From the NCBI RefSeq assembly GCF_000686705.1, contig NZ_KK366006.1, positions 32,035 through 96,034 of the forward strand: 64,000 nucleotides of DNA. The letters run 5' to 3'. Below are positions 46,762 to 56,653 of the stretch, piece by piece. Within the stretch, counting starts at the first letter, position 1; every line of letters starts with the position of its first letter. Below the pieces are notes generated by a model. The model did no database searches. It saw only the letters and a list, made by a program, of their open reading frames with translations, and was not told the DNA's origin. Source of the DNA: Clostridium hydrogeniformans DSM 21757 (lineage in GTDB: Bacteria > Bacillota > Clostridia > Clostridiales > Clostridiaceae). The position numbers were made by a program, and so were the translations under genes.

Positions 46762-47604
46762 CTATAAATTATCTTTTACAATATATTCCCTTACAAAATT
46801 AAATATTTCTAATCCTATCTCTACACTTGGTGCTTCCCAGAAGGCTTTACTCTTGTTAAATGCTCCTTTCCAACTAACTCTTTCTGGAATATTATAAATA
46901 TACCCTTCTGTTAATGTCATAGAAAACTCATATGACTCTGCTATTTTTACCGTCTTCATTTTATCTATATTTCTCAATGCTTCTAAAACACCCTTTTTAA
47001 TAATTGGGAATGTTTCTTCAACATTTGGTTCCCAACCTTTTTCCTTGTCTTTTACTGAAATAGTAGCAACAGTATCACTTAGTTCCTTTGCTTCTTTCAT
47101 AGATGATTTGCATCCTACGTTTGCAATATACCTTGTGTCTTGAAAATTAAGAACAGCAGTCCCAATCTCTGCAATATGTATACCATTAAAAGTTATCTCC
47201 TTTATTGGTGGGCTCTGAATTGTGTGAGGAAAATAAGCATTTTTTTCACCATATCTCGCATGTTGACCTACTGTAATTATTCCGTATGGTTTCCAATCTG
47301 CTTGTCCTCGAATTCTTCTCCACCAAAAACGTCTTTGCGGTGTATCAAAGAATCTTACATTTGATGGTAACTTATCTATTATTATATTGTGTTCTGGATC
47401 TCCTGCATAATGTCCATCATAAATTAATATTTCATCAATTCCAGATTCATTTGCTGCCTCACAAACTGCTAAAACATCAGATGTCATATATTCTCTTCCT
47501 ATACTTCTCCATTCATCTGTACCATGCACCATAGCCTTATAATTTTCTTCAAAAATTCCAGTTGCCCCTTCCATATCTGTACAAATAATTAACTGCTTCT
47601 TCAT
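46762..47604 (-). CDS. M55-family D-aminopeptidase (DppA-like)
   Basis: 280 aa from ATG at 47604, after aggggg. Zinc-ligand motifs of the family: CTDMEGATG at the start, IYDGHYAGD, and VGQHARYG. Members release D-amino acids from short peptides such as D-Ala-D-Ala. A single gene here; no dipeptide transporter is adjacent, unlike Bacillus dppA. Confidence 0.88.
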   Translation of the reverse strand: MKKQLIICTDMEGATGIFEENYKAMVHGTDEWRSIGREYMTSDVLAVCEAANESGIDEILIYDGHYAGDPEHNIIIDKLPSNVRFFDTPQRRFWWRRIRGQADWKPYGIITVGQHARYGEKNAYFPHTIQSPPIKEITFNGIHIAEIGTAVLNFQDTRYIANVGCKSSMKEAKELSDTVATISVKDKEKGWEPNVEETFPIIKKGVLEALRNIDKMKTVKIAESYEFSMTLTEGYIYNIPERVSWKGAFNKSKAFWEAPSVEIGLEIFNFVREYIVKDNL

Positions 47605-47896
47605 TGAATCGCCCCCTACCACTAATGCTATACATTTTTTCCATGTATTTCAATATAAAACTTAAATGTTTTTCATCTTAATTTAATAATATCTAGAGTT
47701 TTCTTAGAAGGTATTTTAAGTTTTATATAGATAAATTTTTTATGTCAACCTTATAAGCTATTTCGTCATATATATTTCTATAAAGACATAATTTCCATTA
47801 TGATACTAATTGAATTTTATTTTATAATTAACTAATTCTTTTAATTATTTCTTCTTTATATGTATATATTATTTTTTTTTGGTAATAATTTTAAAT

Positions 47897-47999
47897 GTAA
47901 TCCCCCATTTAAGTTACTGTATAAATCATAGGGTATAAATAGAACCATATGATTTATATAGTATATATTAACCCTATTGATACTATAGTAATCCCCCAT
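47897..47999. repeat. direct repeat of GTAATCCCCCAT
   Basis: Identical 12-mers at 47897-47908 and 47988-47999, 91 bases apart, on either side of the 47921-47957 inverted repeat. Confidence 0.6.
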
Positions 48000-48021
48000 A
48001 CCTCAAATATAGTTTCAATAT

Positions 48022-48049
48022 AAAAGAGGAAGCCTTGGCTTCCTCTTTT
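48022..48049 (+). terminator. orphan terminator
   Basis: AAAAGAGGAAGCC / GGCTTCCTCTTTT, then GTTTTATTT on the plus strand. No plus-strand gene lies within kilobases upstream. Confidence 0.75.
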
Positions 48050-48241
48050 GTTTTATTTATATTATATAATTACAATTTCTTTTAGCTCTAAAATTTAACA
48101 ATAATAAGAAACTAAGCTTCTAGTCTTATGTACTAGGTAACTTTTAATTTATATATACTTAATCTCCCCATAGATTAATATATCTCTTTATTAAAAACAT
48201 ATTTATAATAATCCTACTTAGTAAAAATCCTATATAAAGTT

Positions 48242-48271
48242 AAAAGATTTAGGTTATTACCTAAATCTTTT
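48242..48271 (-). terminator. terminator of the amino acid permease gene
   Basis: AAAAGATTTAGGT / ACCTAAATCTTTT with a 4-base loop, about 165 bases after the permease stop. Confidence 0.65.
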
Positions 48272-48436
48272 AGGGAAATTTCTTAAATTGTTAAGCTTAA
48301 TTATAAAGTATAAGTTTAGGAGTCTTATTAGTTTTTGTACTCAACCATTGTACACTTATATTTTATAATACCGCTGTAACCTTATCCATTGATTTATATT
48401 ACAAAATATTTTTTTAACCTTACATAATCGTAAGGA

Positions 48437-49771
48437 TTAATTAATACTTAAATTATTTTCCCCTTCTAACGCCCTATCTTTTTTCTTAACTAGATAATAA
48501 ACAGGTAGTCCAAGTAAAGTTATAATAACACTAGTAAGTGCATTAACTGGACTTGTTACCACAGTATTTATTAAAACAAATCCTCCTCCAATAAGCCCTA
48601 TTAAAGGTACTACTGGATATAAAGGTACTTTATAGCTTCCTTGCATTTCTGGATGTTTCCTCCTTAATATAAACACTCCAAAGACTCCTAGTAAAAAGAA
48701 TATCCAAAGAGAAAATATTACAAGTTCTGTTAACATTTCAAAAGAACCTGTTATTATATAAGCTATCCCTATGGTGCTAGACACTAAAAGAGAGTAAACA
48801 GGTATAACATCTTTTCCATATAACTTTGTAAGCTTATCTTTAAATGGGAATAATTTATTATCAGCCATGGCATAAGGCATTCTAGATCCTGCCATATATT
48901 CCCCATTTAGCGCTCCAAAAACTGATATTAATATTCCAATAGATATAAAGTCTGATGCTATGTCCCCAAATAATACTCTTGCTCCATCCTCAGCTACTTT
49001 ATCTGACATGGCCAATACATTAAAAGGTAATACCCTTGATAAAGAGTAACTAAACAGAACATAAACCACTATAACTATGGTTAATCCTATAAATATTGAC
49101 CTTGGTACATTTTTTCTAGGCTCTTTGATTTCTCCTGATAAGGTAGCTACACCTATCCATCCATCGTATGCCCAAAGTGTTGCAAGAAGAGCACTTCCAA
49201 ATCCAGAGGCATTAAAGGTCACTACAGACATTGATGATACTTCTGTCTTACCTCTTAAAAGAGCAAAACCTATTATAAGAAATAGAGGTATTAGTTTTCC
49301 AATAGTCACTAAAATTTGCATCTTTCCTACAGCCTTTGAAGCAAATATATTTATTAATGCTAAAAAGAATATAAGACTTACTGAAAAAATCTTAATATAA
49401 GTTCTATTTATAGGCAATAAACTTGCCAATTGATCTATCAAAATAATTGCGCCTGCTGCTACAGTTCCTGGAGAGGCTATTGTAACTTGTACCCATCCAA
49501 ATAAAAATCCAACTTTTTCTCCGTATATTTCTTTCAAATATACAAATAACCCTCCTGTTTTAGGAATAGCTGATGCTATTTCCGCTATAGTAAGTCCTGC
49601 ACAAATAGTTATTATTCCACCTAAAATCCAAGCTAGTATTCCCATTTTAATTGTTCCTGAAGACTTAAACACTGCTGATGCCTTAAAAAATACTCCAGAA
49701 CCTATAACCATTCCTACAACAAATGATATCCCTTCTTTAAGACCTAGCTTTTCTGTTAATTCCCTTGACAT
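48437..49771 (-). CDS. APC-family amino acid permease (SteT/YfnA-like)
   Basis: 444 aa with twelve hydrophobic segments. The first helix carries GMVIGSGVF, the substrate-binding glycine loop of LAT/SteT-type transporters; AIPKTGGLFVYLKEIYG and ALWAYDGWIGVATLSGEIKEP (split around 185-220) also fit. Probably takes up or exchanges neutral amino acids. Single gene. Confidence 0.88.
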   Translation of the reverse strand: MSRELTEKLGLKEGISFVVGMVIGSGVFFKASAVFKSSGTIKMGILAWILGGIITICAGLTIAEIASAIPKTGGLFVYLKEIYGEKVGFLFGWVQVTIASPGTVAAGAIILIDQLASLLPINRTYIKIFSVSLIFFLALINIFASKAVGKMQILVTIGKLIPLFLIIGFALLRGKTEVSSMSVVTFNASGFGSALLATLWAYDGWIGVATLSGEIKEPRKNVPRSIFIGLTIVIVVYVLFSYSLSRVLPFNVLAMSDKVAEDGARVLFGDIASDFISIGILISVFGALNGEYMAGSRMPYAMADNKLFPFKDKLTKLYGKDVIPVYSLLVSSTIGIAYIITGSFEMLTELVIFSLWIFFLLGVFGVFILRRKHPEMQGSYKVPLYPVVPLIGLIGGGFVLINTVVTSPVNALTSVIITLLGLPVYYLVKKKDRALEGENNLSIN

Positions 49772-50335
49772 ATCCCATCCTTCCTCTCAAAACAAATTAT
49801 TTATTACTGATTATTTATACAGATGAATTATATATTATACAAATAGTAATTTCAATAACTTTTTTGTTGTTTTTCTTTATTTTTTATTAATTTTATTTAA
49901 TATCCACGATTAATATAACTTAGTTTAGAAATACTATACTTTTTGCATGTTTTACTCCATTTTACTACATTTATTATTAACTAATATAGATAATTAGATA
50001 TGAATCCATTTGCATTTTTATACATATTTTAACTAAAATTTATAAGTATAATAGGATAATATTTATGGTGCAAAGTTATGATTTATATATTAAATTATAA
50101 AAATTTTTTCTTACTTTATAGATTCATATGTATTAAAAAGCTTATCCTAAATCCTCACTCTAACTTTATAATCTTATTTATGTATTCATATAGATTTTAA
50201 AAAACTAATTCTATATTTTGCTTTATTCCTCTTCCTTTATCTATAGATTCATACATATTTTATAGACTCTAGTAATTAATTCAAATAAAATAAAAAGAAA
50301 CCCAAAAGGTTTCTTTTTATTTTATTAAGATTATT
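49772..50335. other. 560-base intergenic region with three related 18-mers
   Basis: Contains TATAGATTCATATGTATT (50117-50134), TATGTATTCATATAGATT (50179-50196) and TATAGATTCATACATATT (50242-50259). Otherwise AT-rich, ending in the pepF terminator. Confidence 0.5.
50286..50324 (-). terminator. pepF terminator
   Basis: AAATAAAAAGAAACC / GGTTTCTTTTTATTT with a 5-base loop. Confidence 0.85.
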
Positions 50336-52111
50336 TTAAAGTTCTAAAAACTTATTTATATCCTCTATTATTATATCTAAGGATTCTTTAAAGAAATCCT
50401 TATTATAAAGATCTATACCTATAAATTTAGCCACATCATAAATAGATGCTTTTCCTGTTAATCTTAATAAGGAGTTATACTTATCTATAAACACTTCTCC
50501 TTCTTTAAGATACATATTATATAATCCTTTAGAAAATAGAAGTCCAAAGGCATAAGGGAAGTTATAAAAATGTCTTTCTGTGAAATAGTAATGAGGCTTA
50601 TGAATCCAAGCATACTTATCCAAAGTACTCTCATCTATTGCATCACCGTAGGCTTCTTTTTCTGCCCATAACATTATCTCATTTATCTCCTTTGAAGAAA
50701 GCTTTCCTTGTTTTCTTCTTTCAAAAACTTCTTTCTCAAATAAAAATCTTGAATATATATCTACTATAACCATACTAGAATTTACAAGTTCAGCATCTAA
50801 TATAGCCATTGCCTCCTCTTTACTTGCTTCTTTTAAAGCAGCATTTCTAACTAATGTTTCACAGAATATAGATGCAGTTTCAGCTAAAGGCATAGGATAT
50901 CTTGTATTTAAAACACTTTCACTTCCTAAAACATGTCCATGATATGCATGCCCTAGTTCATGAGCTAGAGTACATACATTTTTCAAGCTTCCATTATATG
51001 AAGATAATATCCTACTCTCCTTTATACAATGTAGGTTAGAACAAAATGCTCCCCCTCTTTTTCCTTCCCTAACCTCTGAGTCTATCCACCTATTTGAAAA
51101 AGCTCTATAAGCTAAGTCTCCCATATCCTTTGAAAAAGAATTGAAGTGTTTAACTATAAACTCCATGGCTTCCTCATAGCTATATTCTTTTTTACTTTCT
51201 CCTATAGGTGCCATTCTCTCATAATAAGGTAGTTTTCCTTCATATCCTAAAAGTTCTGCTTTCTTTAAAAAATATTTTTCAAAATGTTTTAATCCATCTC
51301 TCATAACCTCTAGCATATTATCTAATATTTTTTCATCCATCCTTGAATCTATCAAGGTTTTCTGAAGAGGTGAATCATATCCTCTAATATTACATAAAGT
51401 TATGGCTTCTCCTTTAATACCATTAAGACAGGAAGCTATGACTTCTTCTATTCCTTCATTGCTTTTTTCCTCTCCTTCATGAGCTTCTTTCCTAAGATTT
51501 TTATCATAACTAAATGCCATATTTTTAACTTCATTTATGCTCTTTCTTTGAATCTTATCATCTATATTAACATCTACCATGTGATTGGCTGTAATATTAT
51601 TTCTAAGGTCGCTCCATGCACTTCCACCTGTTAAGGACATATTCGCAATTAATAGTTCTTCTTCCTCACTTAAAATATACCTTCCATTGTTTCTTATTTC
51701 CTTAAGTATAAAGATATACTCTTTAAACTCTTCATTTTCCTCTAAAATCTTATCTAAATCTTCTAAGGTATTAATCCATTTTGTAAATTGTACATTTAAA
51801 GTCGTAACTTCTATCTGTAGTTTATCTATTTTATCCATTTCTTTTTTAGCTATATTATCCTTAGAATTAGCCGAAATGCTAAGACTAGAAAAAGCATAAA
51901 GTCTTCCCATAATATTTGAAAAGTCCTTTTTATATCTTAAAAAGGCTTCTATTTTTTCCACTGAATTATCCACATTAGTTAAAAACTTCTCCCCAAATTC
52001 CTTCATATTATTAATAATATGAACTACCTCTTCCATATGAGATTTGTATTCCTTAGAATCAAATCCAGTATAAAGCTCATTTAAGCTCCATGTCATATTT
52101 AACTTTTCCAT
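50336..52111 (-). CDS. pepF: oligoendopeptidase F
   Basis: 591 aa, normal for PepF (M3 family). Zinc site HELGHAYHGH at 384-393 and the third ligand in AETASIFCET (about Glu411). Cuts peptides of roughly 7-17 residues in the cytoplasm. Ribosome site aggggg. Single gene. Confidence 0.95.
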   Translation of the reverse strand: MEKLNMTWSLNELYTGFDSKEYKSHMEEVVHIINNMKEFGEKFLTNVDNSVEKIEAFLRYKKDFSNIMGRLYAFSSLSISANSKDNIAKKEMDKIDKLQIEVTTLNVQFTKWINTLEDLDKILEENEEFKEYIFILKEIRNNGRYILSEEEELLIANMSLTGGSAWSDLRNNITANHMVDVNIDDKIQRKSINEVKNMAFSYDKNLRKEAHEGEEKSNEGIEEVIASCLNGIKGEAITLCNIRGYDSPLQKTLIDSRMDEKILDNMLEVMRDGLKHFEKYFLKKAELLGYEGKLPYYERMAPIGESKKEYSYEEAMEFIVKHFNSFSKDMGDLAYRAFSNRWIDSEVREGKRGGAFCSNLHCIKESRILSSYNGSLKNVCTLAHELGHAYHGHVLGSESVLNTRYPMPLAETASIFCETLVRNAALKEASKEEAMAILDAELVNSSMVIVDIYSRFLFEKEVFERRKQGKLSSKEINEIMLWAEKEAYGDAIDESTLDKYAWIHKPHYYFTERHFYNFPYAFGLLFSKGLYNMYLKEGEVFIDKYNSLLRLTGKASIYDVAKFIGIDLYNKDFFKESLDIIIEDINKFLEL

Positions 52112-52470
52112 GTAATAGCCCCCTTTTATTCTTTTAATTTATTTATAAAACTTATACTTCTAATCTTCTAGACACCTTAATCTTTAAGATAAGAAATATA
52201 GAGTCTTGAAACTAATTAATTTACAATCTGATTTGAATAAAACCCTCTACCTAAACTACTCTTATTTTAGGAATGTTTTAATAATAAAGAGTAAAAGATA
52301 ACTAGTGTATTTATATCAATAAAATTTTTAGTTATATTTTTAAAGTTTTATAAGCAATAATATACTTTAATTTATATAAATATATTATATCAATAAATAC
52401 AGAAATTTTATTCCCACTTAGCACAGTATCTATTTTATCCATAACAGTTTATAACTTATTTTACTCACCA

Positions 52471-52500
52471 CCATATTATTCATTGTATAAAATAATATGG
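52471..52500. repeat. inverted repeat overlapping the ZIP promoter
   Basis: CCATATTATT - 10 bases - AATAATATGG, perfect; it encloses the -35 box, so it could be a repressor site. A second imperfect palindrome, ATAATCA TTG TGATAAT, follows the -10 box. Confidence 0.55.
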
Positions 52501-52512
52501 ATATTTTATAAT
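52483..52512 (+). promoter_or_regulatory. promoter of the ZIP transporter gene
   Basis: TTGTAT (52483-52488), 18 bases, TATAAT (52507-52512). Confidence 0.65.
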
Positions 52513-52570
52513 CATTGTGATAATATATTGTTATTAATAAGTAATTATTATTCGTTAGGAGTTGAAATTT

Positions 52571-53383
52571 ATGTTGGATTACTTTAAAAACTTAAGCCCA
52601 GTACTCCAAGCTCTAGTTGCAGCTTTATTTACTTGGGGAGTCACAGCTCTTGGGGCGGCTTTAGTTTTCTTTTTTAAAACTATAAATAGAAAAGTATTAG
52701 ATGGGATGTTAGGATTTGCTGCAGGAGTTATGATTGCTGCTAGTTTCTGGTCCTTACTTGCCCCAGCTATAGAAATGGAAGAAGCAGCTGGTGGAAAGGC
52801 TTGGATTCCGGCCGCAGTAGGTTTCTTACTTGGTGGATTATTCCTATTTGCAGTAGATAAAATTCTTCCTCATCTTCATCTTGGTTTAGATACCAGTGAA
52901 GCAGAAGGTATAAAAACTAGCTGGCAAAGAAGTGTTCTTTTAGTTCTTGCTATAACCCTTCATAATATACCAGAGGGTCTAGCTGTAGGAGTTGCCTTTG
53001 GTGCCCTAGGAGCTAACTTAGAAGCAGCTTCATTTGCTGGTGCTGTGGCTCTGGCCCTTGGGATAGGACTTCAAAACTTTCCTGAAGGAGCTGCTGTATC
53101 AATACCATTAAGAAGGGAAGGTCATTCTAGGTTTAAAAGCTTTATGTATGGTCAAGCTTCTGGTATAGTGGAACCTATTGCAGCTGTAATAGGTGCGGCA
53201 GCAGTTGTTCATATAGAAAGAATGTTACCTTACGCCTTAAGCTTTGCAGCAGGTGCTATGATATACGTAGTAGTTGAGGAACTAATTCCTGAATCTCAAG
53301 CTGAAGGTAATACTGATCTTGCTACTCTAGCTACCTTAATAGGATTTACTATTATGATGGTTCTTGATGTAGCTTTAGGATAA
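52571..53383 (+). CDS. ZIP-family divalent metal transporter (GufA/ZupT-like)
   Basis: 270 aa from ATG 9 bases after aggag; the TTG at 52562 touches the ribosome site. Eight hydrophobic segments; metal-site motifs [10 protein letters not shown] and [17 protein letters not shown] in helices 4 and 5, and EELIPE. Imports zinc or related metals. Base composition is a little richer in GC than its neighbours because of many Ala/Gly codons. Confidence 0.93.
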   Translation: MLDYFKNLSPVLQALVAALFTWGVTALGAALVFFFKTINRKVLDGMLGFAAGVMIAASFWSLLAPAIEMEEAAGGKAWIPAAVGFLLGGLFLFAVDKILPHLHLGLDTSEAEGIKTSWQRSVLLVLAITLHNIPEGLAVGVAFGALGANLEAASFAGAVALALGIGLQNFPEGAAVSIPLRREGHSRFKSFMYGQASGIVEPIAAVIGAAAVVHIERMLPYALSFAAGAMIYVVVEELIPESQAEGNTDLATLATLIGFTIMMVLDVALG

Positions 53384-53386
53384 ATA

Positions 53387-53437
53387 AAAAAGTAGAGATA
53401 ATACATTTAATAAAAGTATTATTTCTACTTTTTTTAT
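53387..53437 (+). terminator. ZIP gene terminator
   Basis: AAAAAGTAGA.ATAATAC / GTATTAT..CTACTTTTTTT. Confidence 0.8.
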
Positions 53438-53555
53438 TACTTTACCATACTATCACAAGTTTTTAATATAACCCCTTAATTTGTTCATTAAAAACTTCTT
53501 TAATTTATAGCATTTCAATTAGATGTATAAATTAAATTATAAACTTAATGTTCTA

Positions 53556-53610
53556 TATAATATATTCTACTCCTTAACCCTTACAGGTAGGGAGTAAGAA
53601 TATATTATAA
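53556..53610. repeat. long hairpin between ZIP and mupG-like genes
   Basis: TATAATATATTCT.ACTCC / GGAGT.AGAATATATTATA, 18 pairs with one bulge, no T run. It lies about 120 bases after the stop of the 53730-54821 gene and may end or protect that transcript. The rest of 53438-53729 shows nothing. Confidence 0.5.
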
Positions 53611-53729
53611 GACTACTTTTCCTCTGTTAAACTTCACTTTAAGCTAAAGGGATCTTAATATGCATTATCACATCACTAAATAATAAATATAAATATAACT
53701 TACCTTCTATTTATAACCCCAAATACACA

Positions 53730-54821
53730 TTACTTTTTATTAATAAACCCAAATTTACCCCATGGTTCTAAATAATCTAATAAAAATATTTCCTCTTCTA
53801 CTATGCTTCCTATAACATTAGTTTTTCCAGAGTTCTTCATATCCTTTAAAGCTACTTGAAGCTCTCCTGCATATCTAGTATAAAGATCTGATTCCACAAG
53901 GATATCTCCTCTTTTTATATCCCTTGTGTTAAAAACTTTAAACTCATGTCCTTTATATTTAACCCTACTTTGAGTGGAACGAACCATGTATTCTGATACA
54001 TCTCCCCTGTTGAAATGGAATTCTTCTAGAGCTATTTTCTTTTGAAGCTCTGGTACCCCGTCTACAAATTCCACTTCAAATTTAAGCATATCCTTATTTA
54101 ATTCACTAAGAGCTTTAAGCTCCTCTTCAGATGCAAACATATTAGCTATTATTACATCATCTATTAAATCCGTAGCAAATAAGTGTTTTCCTTGAACTGC
54201 AATAGGAAGATCTCTATGACTCTCTAAAGTACATAATCCTTCACTAACTGGCCATGGTCCAAATTCTGCTGATGGAGCATTTACAAATGCTGCAGTCTTT
54301 ATTCCTAGTTCCTTAAATTGCTTTGAAGATTTTATAAAATGCTCATAGGAAAGTCCTGTATAGACATGAGGATAAAAGTTATGACATCCCCAAATATTCT
54401 CTACATTTGCCTTATAAGATAATATATTGTCAGCATACTTTGTTCCATTACTTATATTAAGTTCTATCTTAAGTCCATAAGTATTATAAGTCATTATAGA
54501 CTCTTCAATGCCGCTAAATCCACTATCTAACCTTATACCTTTTAGTCCTAAATCATAAAAGAATTTTAAATCCTTATAGTCTGCCCCAAACTTTTTAAAT
54601 ATACTTGGTTCAACATCTGCAATAACTTCCATGTTCTTTTTATTAGCAACAGAAACTATTTCCCTAAACTCTTCTATGACCTTTTCTATATCTCTATCTT
54701 CTTGAGAAATTAAACATGTAAATATTCTCTTAAAGCCATATTTTGCTGCAAGCTCTATGTAGTTTTTAATCTCCGCTAAGCTTCCATTACTTGGATAAAT
54801 TGATATTCCTAATCTTTTCAT
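53730..54821 (-). CDS. MupG/DUF871-family protein, probable 6-phospho-sugar hydrolase
   Basis: 363 aa. N-terminal TIM barrel (about 1-235; LGISIYPSNGS, KGIRLDSGFSG, GCHNFYPHVYTGLS) and a C-terminal beta domain (about 245-363, RSTQSR..YKGHEF, RGDIL). The family includes staphylococcal MupG, which cleaves MurNAc-6-phosphate-GlcNAc. Last gene after PTS IIB, IIC and IIA, so it most likely splits the phosphorylated sugar these import. Identity of the sugar is inferred, possibly a cell-wall disaccharide. Ribosome site aaggagg follows an intergenic hairpin. Confidence 0.85.
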   Translation of the reverse strand: MKRLGISIYPSNGSLAEIKNYIELAAKYGFKRIFTCLISQEDRDIEKVIEEFREIVSVANKKNMEVIADVEPSIFKKFGADYKDLKFFYDLGLKGIRLDSGFSGIEESIMTYNTYGLKIELNISNGTKYADNILSYKANVENIWGCHNFYPHVYTGLSYEHFIKSSKQFKELGIKTAAFVNAPSAEFGPWPVSEGLCTLESHRDLPIAVQGKHLFATDLIDDVIIANMFASEEELKALSELNKDMLKFEVEFVDGVPELQKKIALEEFHFNRGDVSEYMVRSTQSRVKYKGHEFKVFNTRDIKRGDILVESDLYTRYAGELQVALKDMKNSGKTNVIGSIVEEEIFLLDYLEPWGKFGFINKK

Positions 54822-54839
54822 GGCTTTATTCCTCCTTAA

Positions 54840-54877
54840 AAATAAACCCTGATGAGAAACCTCATCAGGATTTATTT
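54840..54877 (-). terminator. internal terminator or attenuator between PTS IIA and mupG-like gene
   Basis: Minus strand AAATAAATCCTGATGAG / CTCATCAGGGTTTATTT, 17 pairs with one U-G, loop of 4, then TTTTTAAGG. It lies inside an operon, directly before the ribosome site of the next gene. Confidence 0.75.
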
Positions 54878-54884
54878 AATTTTA

Positions 54885-55184
54885 TTAATTTAATCTTTCA
54901 TATATGTCTACTATTTCCCCTGCTAGGTCCTTTAATGTTATAGTAGTCATTAAATGATCTTGAGCATGAACTAATAGTAGTGAAAATTCTGCTTTCTGAC
55001 CACTAGCTTCTCCTTGGATTAAAGTAGTTTGCCCATTATGAGCAAGAGCTAGCTTTTCATTGGCTTCCTCTAAAAGTGTCCTTGCTTTTTCTATATCTCC
55101 TGCCTTAGCACTTTGAATAGCTTCCATAGCACTACTTCTAGCATCACCACTATGCATTATTAGTTGAAATATTACCTCTTCCAT
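54885..55184 (-). CDS. PTS lactose/cellobiose-family IIA component
   Basis: 99 aa three-helix protein. LLVHAQDHLMTT contains the phosphorylated His73, metal-binding Asp76 and His77, as in LacF/ChbA. Receives phosphate from HPr and passes it to IIB. Ribosome site aaaggagtg. Confidence 0.93.
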   Translation of the reverse strand: MEEVIFQLIMHSGDARSSAMEAIQSAKAGDIEKARTLLEEANEKLALAHNGQTTLIQGEASGQKAEFSLLLVHAQDHLMTTITLKDLAGEIVDIYERLN

Positions 55185-55260
55185 GCTCTAACACTCCTTT
55201 ACTTCTGTTTCTGTATATTTCCTATATATTCTACTATGATTGAGTTATTTCCTCTTTTTT

Positions 55261-56559
55261 CTACCTTGAAACACTTCCATCAGCTGTAACCTTTTCATCG
55301 TGTCCCATAAATGCAAATGGTAGGTAGATTACTATTGATATTAAAAGGTTAACTGCTGCTAATATTCCACCTGCTATGGAGTTAGTAGCTAACGCTCCTC
55401 CTATTATTGGTGGTATTGTCCAGTGTGTTTGAATATAAGTTAATGGAACTAATCCACTAGACATTGCAAAATAAGTTGTTAACACTAATATGATTGGTGT
55501 TATTAAGAATGGTATTAATAGTCTTACGTTTAAAACTATTGGCATACCAAATACTACCGGTTCATTTATATTGAATAATCCAGGGCCAAATGCAACCTTA
55601 GATACTGCTCCATACTGCTCCATTAAAGCAGACTTTCTTCTTCTTGAAGCTATGAATATAGCAATTAATAATCCTAATGTTGCTCCTGATCCCCCAAGAT
55701 ATACAAAGTTATCAAAGAAAGAACTTGTGATTATATTTGTAGCATTTCCACCTGCTTGAACAAGCTTCATGTTTTCTTCCATAGCTGGAGTATATAAAGC
55801 TGAAGTTATAGGTAAAATGATGTTTGGTCCATGTAATCCAAAGAACCATAATACGTGAATTATTAAAGCAACTATTATTGCTGATCCAAGACCTTGAGCT
55901 AATCCTTGTAATGGTGCTTGTATAACATCATATACAACTTGGTGAAGACTTGGTCTTCCTACTGTAACTAATACACACTTTAATATAGCAAATAAACTTA
56001 TTACTATAACTGCTGGTAAAAGCGATGCAAAGGATCTAGATACTGCTGGTGGCACTGAATCTGGCATCTTTATAACCAGCTTCTTATTTCCAAGTAATTT
56101 TACAAATAATTCAGTTGATACTATAGCTACTAATATTGCAACGAATAATCCAGTTGTTCCTGCAAAACTAAAGAATGTAGCATTTTCATATACTATTATT
56201 AATGAAGCGAAAGATATAAGTGCTGCTGCTAAAGAATCTGAATTATATGATTTTGCTAAGTTATAGCTTAGTGCTATACATAGAACTAATGACATTACCC
56301 CAAAGGTTCCATTCCATAAAGTTCCTCCGAAGCTATGGAAATAAGGTGATCCATCTGCAGCTGCTCCAAATATAGATTTCATTAGATCTTGGTATCCTGG
56401 AAATTGGAATTGGTTAAGCATTATTCCTAAGGATCCAATTAAAATTAAAGGCATAATTGCAACGAAACCATCACGTATTGCCACTAGATGTCTCTGACTT
56501 CCAAACTTAGATGCTATAGGCACTAAATGTTTTTCTAGGAAGTCTATAAGTTTATTCAT
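55261..56559 (-). CDS. PTS lactose/cellobiose-family IIC permease
   Basis: 432 aa from ATG at 56559, which follows aggagggg; an ATG nine codons earlier encodes the ribosome site itself. About ten hydrophobic segments. FNINEPVVFGMPIVLN is the sugar-binding signature of lactose-family IIC proteins, and FGLHGPNIILP also fits. Imports a disaccharide while it is phosphorylated. Confidence 0.93.
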   Translation of the reverse strand: MNKLIDFLEKHLVPIASKFGSQRHLVAIRDGFVAIMPLILIGSLGIMLNQFQFPGYQDLMKSIFGAAADGSPYFHSFGGTLWNGTFGVMSLVLCIALSYNLAKSYNSDSLAAALISFASLIIVYENATFFSFAGTTGLFVAILVAIVSTELFVKLLGNKKLVIKMPDSVPPAVSRSFASLLPAVIVISLFAILKCVLVTVGRPSLHQVVYDVIQAPLQGLAQGLGSAIIVALIIHVLWFFGLHGPNIILPITSALYTPAMEENMKLVQAGGNATNIITSSFFDNFVYLGGSGATLGLLIAIFIASRRRKSALMEQYGAVSKVAFGPGLFNINEPVVFGMPIVLNVRLLIPFLITPIILVLTTYFAMSSGLVPLTYIQTHWTIPPIIGGALATNSIAGGILAAVNLLISIVIYLPFAFMGHDEKVTADGSVSR

Positions 56560-56653
56560 AAAAACCCCTCCTAAATATAATTTCATTTATATTAAATTTC
56601 TTTAATATACAAACTTAAAAATTTATATTTTATAAATTAATAATTATTCTATA

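Larger units (their letters stand above)
47605..48436. other. 830-base intergenic region with repeats and two terminators
   Basis: No coding frame supported. Holds a repeated 12-mer, a 10-base inverted repeat (ATAAATCATA at 47921-47930, TATGATTTAT at 47948-47957) and two strong hairpins, one of which has no gene in front of it on the plus strand. A small RNA is possible. Confidence 0.5.
52112..52570. other. control region between pepF and the ZIP transporter
   Basis: Divergent promoters. Holds the hairpin 52471-52500 and the ZIP promoter; nothing else supported. Confidence 0.6.
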
